From the NCBI GenBank assembly GCA_008973525.1, contig WACJ01000515.1:1798001-1862000 (forward strand): DNA of 64,000 bases, in the 5' to 3' direction. The notes under the pieces were generated by a model. The model saw nothing but the letters and a program-made list of their open reading frames with translations, did not search any database and was not told the DNA's origin. The position numbers and the translations under genes are program-made. This document shows, piece by piece, positions 25,071 to 36,137 of the stretch. Numbering within the stretch: position 1 is the first letter of the stretch; each line of letters begins with the position of its first letter. This stretch comes from Stenopsyche tienmushanensis. Taxonomy: Eukaryota > Arthropoda > Insecta > Trichoptera > Stenopsychidae.

Positions 25071-26213
25071 CCCTTTGGGTTCCAAAATTTTTTCGTAAAA
25101 GTTCCCACCAACTCCAAGCCATTTTTTGCCTATTTCTTAAAAAAATGTTTGTATGGGGTAAAATGAAAAAAATGGGGATATATGAACTAAAAAATAGTAT
25201 TTTGTTATGCAGGACATTTATTAAGTATATTAGGTATTTTATTTGATTTTTTAATTATTGTAATCATGAAATATATGACATTTTTTGAAGCAATCTTCAG
25301 AATGAAGCGCTGGTTTCCTTTCGTAAGTGTCGCAAAAACACAGCGTTCGCTTTCATTCTTTTTCAATTTCATGTTCTAAACACATCATACAGTCTCTAAA
25401 TTTCCTCTCTGATCTACTGTAAATAAAATGAAGACTTCCATCTAACCGTTGATCGCGATCAGTTGACGACAATGGTCCCAATTTGGACTTCGTGAAATTG
25501 AGAAAGTTATCAAAAAGTTGCATCAACAATCGTCAAAGAATTTTTTATGATTTGTTGGCTTTCTATTTTTTTTTTTGATTTCATATTCCTTGTGTAAAAT
25601 ATAAGAGTTTTAAAATCGATATTTCAAAACCCCAAAAAAAATAACTTTTTCTAACACTTCAGTTTTTCGCATGAAACAATATGATGTTACGTATTAATCT
25701 GCTGTGTCCACCCCGCCCATACTTTTAATGTAATCTGAAATGACTACTGGCTTTTTTATTAGCTTATCTTGATTAGATTGGTATGGGATAGTCTCTGCTA
25801 TTCTTCTCATTGATTGGGAAGTTGACGTATGCGTTGTATTGAGCATTGTGACTATTATTTTGTCTCGCCCAGCTATTACTAAAATATCTTGTTTTCTGTA
25901 TACTTTCTTCCCACAGCTAATCTTGGTTTTTTATATGATTAGGTAAACCCTTTCTGTAGATCATTATCGTGCCAGTGAGAAAACATTTTCTTTTCAAGAG
26001 CTCTCCAGCAAGGGTTGGATTGGTGTAAAATCTATCCGTAAATATATGATAGCCTTTTATGTCTTAGTTCGCCTGTTGTAGATTATTAAAAAATACCAAA
26101 ATGTTATTCGAAGTTCATAAAAACTGCCCGAGAAAAAACTGACTACACGTAGTGGTAGGAGTTGGTGGGAAAAAATCTTCGGGCACAATGTGTGGCCAAA
26201 GGTGTTGTAAGGG
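25071..26213 (-). mobile_element. piggyBac-like element, degenerate
   Basis: TTAA at 25067-25070 and 26214-26217 flank ends reading CCCTTTGGG on the left and GTAAGGG on the right. Subterminal inverted pieces GTTCCCACCAACTCC and GGAGTTGGTGGGA support them. The minus strand between them encodes piggyBac-type transposase remnants: FTDRFYTNPTLAGELLKRK around 26050-25990 (the conserved TDxFYTS region with a catalytic Asp) and, near 25400-25290, a cysteine-rich C-terminus with CMMCLEHE and LCFCDTYERKPALH. At least one in-frame stop and large internal losses make it inactive. Confidence 0.75.
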
Positions 26214-26641
26214 TTAAAACACAAAAACATTAAAAGCATCACCAATAAAATGCTTATTCAATTTTTAAAAATTACTGCTTAAAAATGAATTAAGACTTCA
26301 AAAACCCGATCAAAAGCGCATTATTTGAAATTCATACGAAGCTTTCGCATATTGCTATTGTGTGATTTTTTTACAACAAAGGTTTTTAATTTTTTTTACA
26401 TATAGTTTATTCAAGTTTAAATATAAATTATTCGTTAATCAATATTTATCCAGTCATATGCCAATATAGATGACTTTCAATGTCAATTCATTAACATTTT
26501 ATTTACATGCATTGAATGACATTGGGTTTATCACAATACGCGATGGCCTCTTTATCAAATGGTCGAATTTTCATTTAAATAGGGGGGTGTGAAGCACAAA
26601 ATGTTGATTCAGCAAGAAGTAGCATCCTGAAGCAGTTCAAG

Positions 26642-27795
26642 ATGTCAATCAAAGTGTTGATTGCTTTTGTCTTGCTATGTGGATTGCTTACATTTTCTCA
26701 GGGGAAACCAACTGCGGGCGATCCAAATCCACCACCGCCCAAAAGCGATCCAGATCCACCGAATCCTAAAGTGGGTATTCATTTAATCTTGCTAACATTT
26801 TTTTTTAGAATCTCAAAAAAGTCTATAAAATACATTTAATAATGTTAATGAAGCAGAAATTAAGGTGTTATTGAATTATTTATAATGTAAGGATAATCTA
26901 AAAAGATCTTCAAAGAAATTTTCCTTGTCTTTTTTCTTTGATGGCACTTGAACAATACAAAGAGGCAATTGTGTAAACGTATGTTTTTTCTTGTTATTGT
27001 AGTTCTCTGTTGCATTCATTTTAATCGAATGAATATTTAAGCCTGACAAGATTTTCGGCAAGTGAAAATTTAAAAAGAAACATAATCCTGCAAACAATTT
27101 TGCACTTATCTTATATATTTACCTAGTTTTACACTGAAACGTGTCGAAATCAGGTATTTCAATTTCTGGTAAAATTCATTTGTAATCTCTTCTATAAAAC
27201 CTCCATTATGATGCTTGTCTTTAATGGATTTTTTTTACCTATTTAAACATCTTATTCCAAAATGTAATCAATGGTCCATACAACCATTTCATTCAAAGGT
27301 ATCTTATGACTTCTGACCATCTTGAATTGAAATTTTATAATTGATCATTGTTACAAAATGTGCAATTTTTCCCAAATTCTCAAACGAAAACTATTTAGAT
27401 AGCAATGAAATAAAGCTTTGGGTATAACATATTAAAACATATTCATATGTTATACACAAAGTTTTATTTCGATGCATTATTGAATGCCTTTTATAATAAT
27501 TCTACGAAATCTAACACTATCATATTTTTAAAAATATATTTTCTTCACAAACATATATAATATATTAATATAAAAAAAATCTTATGGAAATGATAAATTA
27601 AGTGATAATTTGTAAAAATAATAGATTTTATTTAGATTTGTACAATGTAATTCAACTTTTTTATAATTTTTCTATCTTGATCATATTGTTGATATGTTTT
27701 CAATTTATTTTCAGCCTTATATTGACTATACAAAGGATAGTCTACCGAATAAAGAAGGGACTCACATTGAATTTGGTGTGGAATTTAGATGGTGA
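26642..27795 (+). CDS. Proline-rich secreted peptide, probable antimicrobial
   Basis: Exon 1 is 26642-26770 and exon 2 is 27715-27795. They join in phase 0 across a 944-bp intron with a TTTTCAG acceptor. The product has 69 residues. Residues 1-21 are a signal peptide ending around FSQG. Residues 22-43 are strongly proline-rich (DPNPPPPKSDPDPPNPK). The second exon adds 26 residues ending HIEFGVEFRW, a beta-strand with aromatic end like those of glycine-rich insect peptides. The short second exon makes the gene easy to miss. The position between attacin-like genes and the modular secreted gene suggests an immune peptide. A degenerate copy of exon 2 and its 3' flank lies behind the modular gene at about 35633-35830. 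No exact family is recognised. Confidence 0.65.
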
Positions 27796-27799
27796 TGCT

Positions 27800-28430
27800 T
27801 TTACAAGAAAGACGCAATTGACTTGATTGACAGTTTAAATTAACTGTAGATTTTCCTCTTCTTCAAATATAATGACATAAATATTATCCAGTACATAAAT
27901 ATCTCGTTTATTTATTTTAAATGTGAACTAGTCCTATACCCTATCAATAAACTAGTCCCTTATCCTTAAATTTTTCCGGTCACATCGATGCCTCACCTGT
28001 TTGAGACATCGATCAATAGATTGATGTATACTCATACACCGATTTTTTTTAAGAATAATCGTTATTTAAACTTTTATACACAAACTACAATAAAATGCAA
28101 GCACAACTCAAAACTTACCATTGCGTCAAATACTCAATTGTACTGTACTTCATTTTTATCGTAACTTTACATTCGTAATATATTTTGCAAAATGATAGCT
28201 ATTAAAAAATGTTAAAAATTGTAAATATCTGATATAAATGAGTTTAAAAGAAGTGACGACAGCTATTATTATATACGTGAAGGAGACGTTGAATTGGAAA
28301 GATTGGCGTTAGTTAATGGAAGTAAAGATGATATTTCTTGTGTAGTACAAACAACCAAAAAGAACGATAAAAAATACAATTTCTTGATTTCTGGACCATC
28401 AAATCGTCCTCATATAAGACTCTGATTTTG
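27800..28430. other. 3' flank of the proline-rich gene and spacer
   Basis: Contains the probable 3' untranslated region and AT-rich spacer. The first about 160 bp recur, diverged, at 35745-35830. Confidence 0.4.
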
Positions 28431-28432
28431 AT

Positions 28433-28906
28433 TTAAGTTTCTGTAAACGCAAAGCAAACCTTCAGGGTTTGCAAAAAACAAAAAGGCGGATATATAAGGT
28501 ATTTCATTAGGCGCCTTCTCTTCAAAATAAAGCTATAGCCGTTATTAAATATTTCAGCAGCAATGTATGTTAATATTTCACCTATTTTTACATCAGAATG
28601 CAGGTGATTTGTAGCCAGTCGCCAAATCGTCGAGTTAAAACATTCATTAGCATTTTGGGTATGGCCATCCAAGTATCTTTGAAGTAATTCATCCCTGGAC
28701 AAATCTTTATAAATTGGTAAGAGATGCCGTTTTATCTCTTGGCCAAGAAATGGAGTCAGGTCTTCAAGCTTTGAATATTTTTTAAAATGATTTGCTTTCT
28801 GCCATTTGCACCAGCCTTTGACCCTAGTTGGGTTCCCATGATAATGTCTTTTTTTAATTCCTCGAAATGTTCTACCTTTCGTTCCTTTATTAAGATACTT
28901 TGACAT
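28433..28906 (-). pseudogene. Mutator-like (MULE) transposase relic 2
   Basis: A 157-codon minus-strand stretch starting MSKYLNKGTKG contains HYHGN, GWCKW, DLSRDELLQR, GHTQNANECFN and HLHSDVKIGEILTYIAA in that order. This is the conserved C-terminal layout of arthropod Mutator-like transposases. It lacks the catalytic N-terminal two thirds, so it is a fragment. It is the more complete sister of relic 1 at 22930-23487 and lies in the same orientation. Confidence 0.7.
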
Positions 28907-29027
28907 TTTTGCTTCGAAAATTCAATCATACAAGACAAACTATCGAACTAAACTGACTTCGAGCAATGTTAATTTCGCATACCTACAGTTAGAGATATAT
29001 CAGTGCAATATAACGATAGTTTTTAAA

Positions 29028-29073
29028 GTTCGGACCCTCAAGGGTCGGCGGACCCCAGTTTGAAAACCGCTAT
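29028..29073 (-). mobile_element. hAT terminal-repeat fragment
   Basis: Read on the minus strand it begins AGCGGTTTTCAAACTGGGG and continues with GTCCGCCGACC. This is the usual start of hAT terminal repeats with their GGTCCGC-GGACC palindrome. No partner end was identified. Confidence 0.5.
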
Positions 29074-29227
29074 TCTTGATTACTCTTGTATGTAGAAAAT
29101 AATTATAAATACATTTTATTATTCATCAGATTTTTTAAGCGACCCGCTTTGTCTTCTGGTGCATGCCTACGAAGAAGTTTGATAAAGAAATCGTTTTATA
29201 TTTAATATCTGTATCAATTTCAATCGT

Positions 29228-29381
29228 AAGGGGCTTCCCCTAGAAGATATGTGCTATTTAAAAAATATTTGGTTCAAGCAAATGACGAATTTTTATCTAA
29301 GGTCAAAAATCACACTCTATATATTATGGTGCGCCGAAGCTGACTTCCGTCAGTTGGGAGTCGTCATTTGAATGATTCAAC
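29228..29381 (+). promoter_or_regulatory. Promoter of the tandem-exon gene with kappaB palindrome
   Basis: GGGGCTTCCCC at 29230-29240 matches the NF-kappaB consensus on both strands. TATATATT starts at 29318 and the initiator TCAGT at 29350-29354, 32 bp further. The ATG follows at 29382. The kappaB site is therefore about 110-120 bp before the predicted start of transcription, the usual place in insect antimicrobial-peptide genes. Confidence 0.7.
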
Positions 29382-32300
29382 ATGAAGAAGTTCATTTTTT
29401 TAATTTTATGTGTCGCCTTTTTATGCCATGATGTATCATCAGCGGCTGTTAGAAGATCTATCAACGAAAAGTTTCTTGATCAATTGGATGATGAACAATC
29501 AGAAGTAATGCGGGTTTGCATTAAATTTATTCATTTTCATTTTATACATGTTAATTTAAAAATATTGTTTTTTTTTCGACTTTAGTTCCCCCCCGAAAAC
29601 GAAAATGTGAATGAAGAAGATTCGAGCAAATCAATTAGTTTAATAACAACTTCTAAACCATTCCCGTCTACTACTAAATTGCCAGCTAGTAATAATGAAA
29701 AGAACGAAACAAAGGTAATGCTACATTATTATACTTTCATCTTTCGCAAATATGAATCTGATTAATGACGAAAATAATTATGTTATGCATAATGATTATG
29801 GGGTTACTAAAATCCATCATAAATATATCAAAATGTATTTTCATCATGAATAGAAATGTAAAATAATGTGGGGGGCAATTATAAGCAGGATGGGGAAAAA
29901 TAAAGTCAATCTGATCATTCTGAATATATTGATTATAGACGAAAGTGGTTTGATTGGAAAATAGCATTAAAATCATTTTTGGCCTCGCTTAAACATTATT
30001 ACAATACCTGTACATGTTGGCTTTCTCAATGGACTGCATTAAGTTATAACTAATAATGATACATCTAATTAACGTATATTTCTAGACTAAATTTGATGCA
30101 AAAAGCCACCCATTAAATAGCACAGATCATGAAATTAACATGTACACTAATATAACGCATGTAGCATATAAAAATAACGGATCCAGAACCGATTATTCTG
30201 AACACATTGATTATAAACATACGCCTTCAAATACGAATGTAGCACTAGATTCAAAGACGCTAAATGGAACTACTAAGGTATTGATCTTATTTATTACGAA
30301 AATAGTAATTTTTCAAAGAGTTTGATATTTGATTTTGTCAAATGTTTGATGAGACAACTAATAAATTGATTTTTCTAGATTGAATTTGATGCAAAAAGTC
30401 GTCTATTAAACACTGAGAATCATGAAATTAATGTTGGTAGCAATGTAAAGCATGAAATAGATAAAATTGGCGAATCTAAAACCAACTTTTCCAAGCACAT
30501 AGATTATAAACACAAACCCACAGATACGAGATTAGCACTGGATACAAAATCAGAAGCCGGAATTACAGAGGTATTTTGTTTATGATTGTCTTAAGAATAT
30601 TTTTAATGGCGAGATTGACTAAGATCTAAGTAATAACGAAAATATCTAATATATGTATTTTCAGATTGAATTTGATGGAAAAAGTCGTCCATTAAATACT
30701 GAGAATCATGAAATTAATGTGGGTGGTAATGTGAAGCACGTAATGAATATAAGTAGCGAATCTAAGACCAACTTTTCAGGACACATTGATTATAAACATA
30801 AGTCTACAAACACGACATTAAAACTTGATTCAAAATCAGCAGATGGAAATACAGAGGTATTTTGTCTACGATTGTCTTAAGAATTTATAAAAAATATATA
30901 TTTATTTCGAGTCAAGGTATATGAATAAAATTAGGCGTTTATATATCATATTATGTCTTTTATGCTTTGCCAACATGTTAGACTTCGATTTCCCTATGTA
31001 ATTTCAGGAATGCATATTTTCCAAATTGTCTCGATTAAGATCTAAGTAATAACAAAAATATATAATACATGTATTTTCAGGTTGAATTTGATGGAAAGGG
31101 TCGTCTATTAAATACTGAAAATCATGAAATTAATGTGGGTGGCAATGTGAAGCATGTAATGAATATAACTGGCGAATCTAAGACCAACTTTTCAGAACAC
31201 ATTGATTATAAACATAAGCCTACAAATACGACATTAAAACTGGATTCAAAATCAGCAGATGGAAATACAGAGGTATTTTGCCTACGATTTTCTTAAGAAT
31301 GTTTTTTAATGAAGACATTGATGGTGATTTATTCTTGTGAGTTTATCAAAAATATATATTTATTTCGACTCGAGGCATATGAATAAAATTAGGTGTTATT
31401 ATATCTTTTATACTTGCCAATATGTTAAATTTCGATTTCCCCATGTAATTTCAGGAATGCATATTTTCCAAATTGTCTCGATTAAGATCTAAGCAATAAC
31501 GAAAATATTGAATACATGTATTTTCAGATTGAATTTGATGCAAAAAGTCGTCCATTAAACACTGATAATCATGAAATTAATGTGAGTGGCAATATAAAGC
31601 ACGTAATGAATATAAGTGGCGAATCCAAAACCGATTTTTCCAAACACATTGATTATAAACATAAGCCTACAAATACGACATTAGTACTGGATTCAAAAAT
31701 ATTAGATGGGAATAAAGAGGTATTTTGTTCATCTTTAAAAAATTGCAAATTCATTTTAACTCTTTTGTCAATGAAAGGTTGAATGTCCTCCCGTCAATAA
31801 AACGAGTAAGCAAACTATTGTAAGAAGTATACTAATCTGGTTTCTACAAACATATGGCTCAAAAACATTTTCTGCAACTCAGGCAAAAGAAAAATATAGG
31901 ATTTTCCAAACACATGATACAAAAAGGATTTATTACGACACAGGTAAAAATGCTGGTCAACGTAAGAAATATCATAAATTATTTTATGGAGCGAAAATAT
32001 TAAAATTTCTATATGGAATATGAAGAAAAACATGATATCTTGTACAAATCCCATGAAAAAATATCTAGGTCTGGCCAAACCTATTTTATTGGCTCCAGAC
32101 ATAATACATAAATATTTTTTTTTTCTCGAAGTACAAGGATCGGGAACTTTTTTAAATTCTAAGTTCTGTAAAACCCTTAAAAGAACATATCTAGAATATA
32201 TCTAATATTAAAAAAACTCATTGCAAAACCATAATGATCTGGGCAGCCCAACTTATTGACAGAAGAGTTAATAAAGCGGTTAGTTTAAAAATTATTGCGA

Positions 32301-35300
32301 GTTTATCAGATGCAAAGAATAAGAAATCCTAACATTTTAATAATAAAATTACCATAAAAATATTGTATTTTTAGATTTCACTGAATTTTGGCCTTAAATG
32401 CTTTCAGGACTTTTGAAATAGACTATTTTCCTACTATCACCATTAAGTTCTAAATGATATCGAAAACCAGTCATCAATATTTTCTTTTAGATCGGATTTA
32501 AAGCAGGAAGCCAACCCTTAAACACTGATAAGCATGAGCTTAACGTGGGTGGCAATGTTACGCATGAAATAACTAAAAATGGTACTTCTAAAACTAAACA
32601 TTCTGAACACATTGATTATACGTATAAGCCTACAAAAACGAAATTAATAGCAGAAGTAAACACTGTGGATAACAAAACCAATGTATTTACTACATATTAT
32701 GAACTGCATAAAATATTTTAACAAAATCACATCTATTAAGTTTATTTTTGCGATCTTAGGGCAAAATCGGTGTTGAACAGTCATTTAAAACTGGCAAAGG
32801 CCTGGCGGTGGACGTGGGTGGTGCAGCTTTGATGTCGCCTGATGGTGTAGGTGGCGAAGCAAATTTAAAAATAACAAAGGACCAAATTTCAGGCAGAGCT
32901 TCAGCAAGTATTTTACCAGATGGAACCAAAAAAGTAAGTGCTATCCAAATATCTCACCTTTATCCGTTCACGTGTTGGTTGATGCAGGCGACGGCAGTTC
33001 TTTGAGGTTCTTTCAGTTCTTTGCTATTGTGCATCATCTCGTTACTAGGCCTTAACTTTGCACAAAGCACTTCTTCTTCTTTCAAAATTCATGTAATTTT
33101 TATACTAGCCAATGGATTAAATCGAATTTCACTGATGCCTTCAAAATAGTTTTTTACAAAATATATTTTTAAAAAAATACTCTAACAATCCATAAATAGC
33201 ATATATTTAACTTTTGAGTAAAGTTGAACACCCCTGGAAAAGTGAATGTACATAAGTCAGTTTTATCATTTTGTATTTGAATTGTGTATTTGATCGTATT
33301 CTATAACGCATATATAATTTTCATATTTTCAGGGAGCACTTGGTGTAGATTACAAACAGGGTAATCACGAGTTAAGTATTAATGGGGGTGGATCAATTGG
33401 TCCTGACCAAAAAAAAGAACTTTCCTTTTCGTTTCTTTATAATTATCTTTTCGGAAGAGATATACCTAAAACTGATCAAAAATTAAAAGTAAGTAATGAT
33501 CACTACTATCAATACTGTTAAAGATTAAGTTTGATAAACATAATTATATTTTTTAGAACGATTTCATGCAAACTGACGAATTTAAGAAACTATTCGATCA
33601 AATGCAGTTTGTCACTTCTCAAGGGGACTATCCGTTGGACCCTCTGACAAAAGAGAAATTAGAAGATTTGATCGTTTTTTGGAAAACTAACGACGCCAAA
33701 GCATTCGAATTGTCACAAAACTCTAAACAACCTAATTTTGAGTCAATGGTGAATCCGATTGGAAATATTTTCAAGAGATACGAAGAAAAGACTGGAATAA
33801 GAACAGAATACAATTCGATGTTCGAGGTCTATAAACCACTAGGCTATAAAAATGATTTTAATAATAGTCCCCTGAGCTCAACCAATTTTGATGATATCAG
33901 AAAATCAAACTTAGAAATGGAATCAAAGTATACGAATCACTTTATCAATAAATTTAATTCAGAAGTTGGTCCCGATTTTATAAAAAATCGATATGGCAAT
34001 CCATCCGATTCATCAGATAAGCAATTATCTTCAGTGGTTGATTCAAATTTGGATTCAAATAAAAAGCCCTCCTTGAATATCGAACAAAAAATCGAAGCAA
34101 CACCCAGCAATGCTCAAACATTTAACTTGAATAATTCGCCATCAAAAACACCAGATGCAACCCCGAATGAAATCAAAGCTTCAGCTAATGAAAAATCTTC
34201 CGATCTCACTTCAATCCCGGCCTCTTCGTTGTCGCTCACTGAGTCTACTTCGCCGTTGTTAAATTTTGGACGAAAATCGCCTTCAATACAAAATCCATTT
34301 GCTTCAATTGGATTAAGCCCACCAGGATTAAATATGGGCCTTAATAGTTCGCCGTTGAAAAATGTAGAAATCCTTCCGCCTACATCTTCTTTGGGCTTAT
34401 TATCGTCGGATAAATCAATTTTAAAACTGTCAAATATGGATTCTTCTTCGAGCAGTTCTAGTCCATCTAGCGGCAAAAGTTTTTCAATACCATCAATTGT
34501 GCCGCCTACGACTTCTTTGGGCTTATCACCATTAGGTAGTTCATTTTTGAGGCCTTCAAGTTTGGCCTCTTCTTCGAGTGGTTCTAGTTTATCTAGCAGT
34601 AAAAGTTTTTCAATTCCATCGATTGTACCGCCCACGACTTCTTTGGGCTTATCATCATTAGGCAGTTCAAATTCAGGGCCTTCGAGTTTGACTTCTTCTT
34701 TGAGTGGTTCTAGTTTATCTAGGAGCAAAAGTTTTTCAATTCCATCGATTGTACCGCCAACGACTTCTTTGGGTTTATCACCATTAGGTAGTTCATTTTC
34801 AAGGCCATCAAGTTTGGCCTCTTCTTCAAGTGGTTCTAGTTTATCTAGCAGCAGAAGCTTTTCATTACCGTCAGTTGTACCACCTACATCTTCTTTGGGC
34901 TTATCATCATCGGGGAGTTTCAATTCAAGACCTTCAAGTAGGACCTCTTCTTCAAGTGGTTCTAGTTTATCTAGCAGCAGAAGCTTTTCATTACCGTCAG
35001 TTGTACCACCTACATCTTCTTTGGGCTTATCATCATCGGGGAGTTTCAATTCAAGACCTTCAAGTAGGACCTCTTTTTCAAGCGGTTCTAGTTTATCTAG
35101 CAGCAGAAGCTTTTCATTACCGTCAGTTGTACCACCTACATCTTCTTTGGGTTTATCGTCGTATTCAAGACCGTCGAGCTTTAGTGCAGGACGCTCATCG
35201 GGATCAAGTTTTGGCGGAGGACGCTCATCGGGAACGAGTTTTGGCGGAGGACGCTCATCAGGATCAACTTTTGGTGGAGGGCGCTCATCGGGATCAAGTT

Positions 35301-35565
35301 TTGGTTATGGTCGATCACCGGGATCAAATTTTGGCTATAGGCGTTCAATGGGATCGAATTTTGGTAGTGGAAGACCATCGTTCGGTTATGGCAGTGGGGT
35401 ATTTATGCAATTACTTTAATTACATGATTTTAGGGTAATCTTTTTCAGATAGACTTACATTTTATCTCTTTACAGGGATTTGGAGGAATGGGAAGATATG
35501 GAGGATTTGGGGGAATGGGAGGCTATGGAGGATTTGGAGGAGGTCGTTTTGGTGGCTTGGGGTGA
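29382..35565 (+). CDS. Secreted modular protein with six tandem 64-residue exon repeats and Ser/Gly-rich tail
   Basis: Twelve exons, all phase 0, give about 1,221 residues: 29382-29504, 29586-29714, 30086-30277, 30379-30570, 30665-30856, 31081-31272, 31528-31719, 32491-32682, 32760-32933, 33333-33488, 33557-35398, 35476-35565. Residues 1-20 form a signal peptide. Exon 2 is a polar Thr/Ser linker. Exons 3-8 are each exactly 192 bp and encode homologous modules with FDxKSxPLNT, HEINVGGNVKH and HIDYKHKPTNT motifs and several N-glycosylation sequons. Exons 9-10 encode glycine/beta-rich segments (GLAVDVGGAAL, HELSINGGGS) resembling attacin strands. Exon 11 has an acidic globular start, then six copies of a 42-residue Ser/Pro repeat, then GRSSGSSFGGG repeats; exon 12 is pure Gly-rich. 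It is probably a secreted immune or structural protein. The attacin relation is inferred from strand pattern, context and the kappaB promoter. I know no described protein of this design. Confidence 0.7.
30086..32682 (+). repeat. Six tandem 192-bp exons with duplicated introns
   Basis: Exon repeats lie at 30086, 30379, 30665, 31081, 31528 and 32491, each 192 bp. Copies at 30665 and 31081 are nearly identical and the outer copies more diverged. Intron sequence is shared too: TTCAGGAATGCATATTTTCC and CTCGATTAAGATCTAAG occur before the exons at 31081 and 31528, and part of the same block precedes 30665. The unit of duplication was therefore exon plus intron. Confidence 0.85.
31760..32267. mobile_element. 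TTAA MITE inside intron 7, piggyBac-type ends
   Basis: The left end is CTCTTTTGTCAATGAAAGG after TTAA (31756-31759). The right end is CTTATTGACAGAAGAG before TTAA (32268-32271). A relative in opposite orientation sits at 57138-57520. There is no coding capacity. The insertion explains why this intron is far longer than its siblings. Confidence 0.65.
34440..35170 (+). repeat. 126-bp minisatellite coding for 42-residue Ser/Pro repeats
   Basis: Six copies start near 34481, 34609, 34733, 34859, 34985 and 35111. Each encodes KSFSIPSIVPPTTSLGLS or a close variant followed by a Ser-rich run. The last three copies are almost identical at DNA level, which points to recent unequal exchange or slippage. 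Confidence 0.8.
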
Positions 35566-35632
35566 TCTAAATGATCTTCAAGTGTATTTTGTTATGCACT
35601 TCCGAAAGCATTTATAACGCGCTTCATACTAT

Positions 35633-35830
35633 GTAATTCAACTTCTGTATAATTTAAAATTAAGCATATAGTTGATAAGTTTTCAATTTATCTTTAGCCT
35701 TATACTGATTATTAAAAGGCGAAAAATCTAATCGATTGAGGTTATTAGATATTAGAGTTTCCTTAATTTCAGATATAATGGTATAAGTATCATCAAGTAT
35801 ATATATGTTTTCTATATATTTGCTAGTCCC
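35633..35830 (+). pseudogene. Relic of proline-rich peptide exon 2 and its 3' flank
   Basis: The stretch GTTGATAAGTTTTCAATTTA, then TCTTTAGCCTTATACTGATT, mirrors 27690-27730 (GTTGATATGTTTTCAATTTA, then TTTTCAGCCTTATATTGACT). It thus includes the acceptor and first codons of that exon. The following AT-rich tail, including an ATATAATG-ATAA block and CTAGTCC, also matches the flank of the proline-rich gene. The coding part is shifted and stopped. Confidence 0.6.
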
Positions 35831-35837
35831 ATTCCTA

Positions 35838-35925
35838 AAAGATTTGGAAGTGGTCTTTTAGGTAACTTGAGGTGATTTTGATGATCTTCAAATATATTTT
35901 GTTATCCACTTCTGAAAACTTTTAA
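35838..35925 (+). pseudogene. Second, decayed copy of the modular gene's last exon
   Basis: AGATTTGGAAGTGG followed by CTTGAGGTGATTTTGATGAT matches the end of exon 12 and its 3' flank (35540-35620: GGTCGTTTTGGTGG, CTTGGGGTGATCTAAATGAT). The shared flank TCTTCAA-TATTTTGTTAT-CACTTC continues the match. Together with 35633-35830 it shows an interleaved segment duplication. Confidence 0.6.
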
Positions 35926-36137
35926 ATACATTTTATGTTTCAAAAAAAAAACATTTTCTTTAAAATTCCATAATGAAGAACATTTAAACATACCAAAAAT
36001 TATATGCCGACAAATTTATACAAATATTTATTTATAAATAAGTACCAGAAAAATTATAAGAAAATTTCACTATAATTCAGATTACAAAGGAAAGGGTTGA
36101 ATTTTTAGGGAATAATAAATCAGACAATATCATCTAA

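Noticed and set aside
34114..35438. Long antisense open frame (34114-35049) and a second plus-strand frame (34830-35438)
   Set aside because: Both are by-products of the 126-bp coding repeat; periodic sequence without stops in one frame often lacks them in others. The Ser/Pro frame joins splice sites and neighbours correctly.
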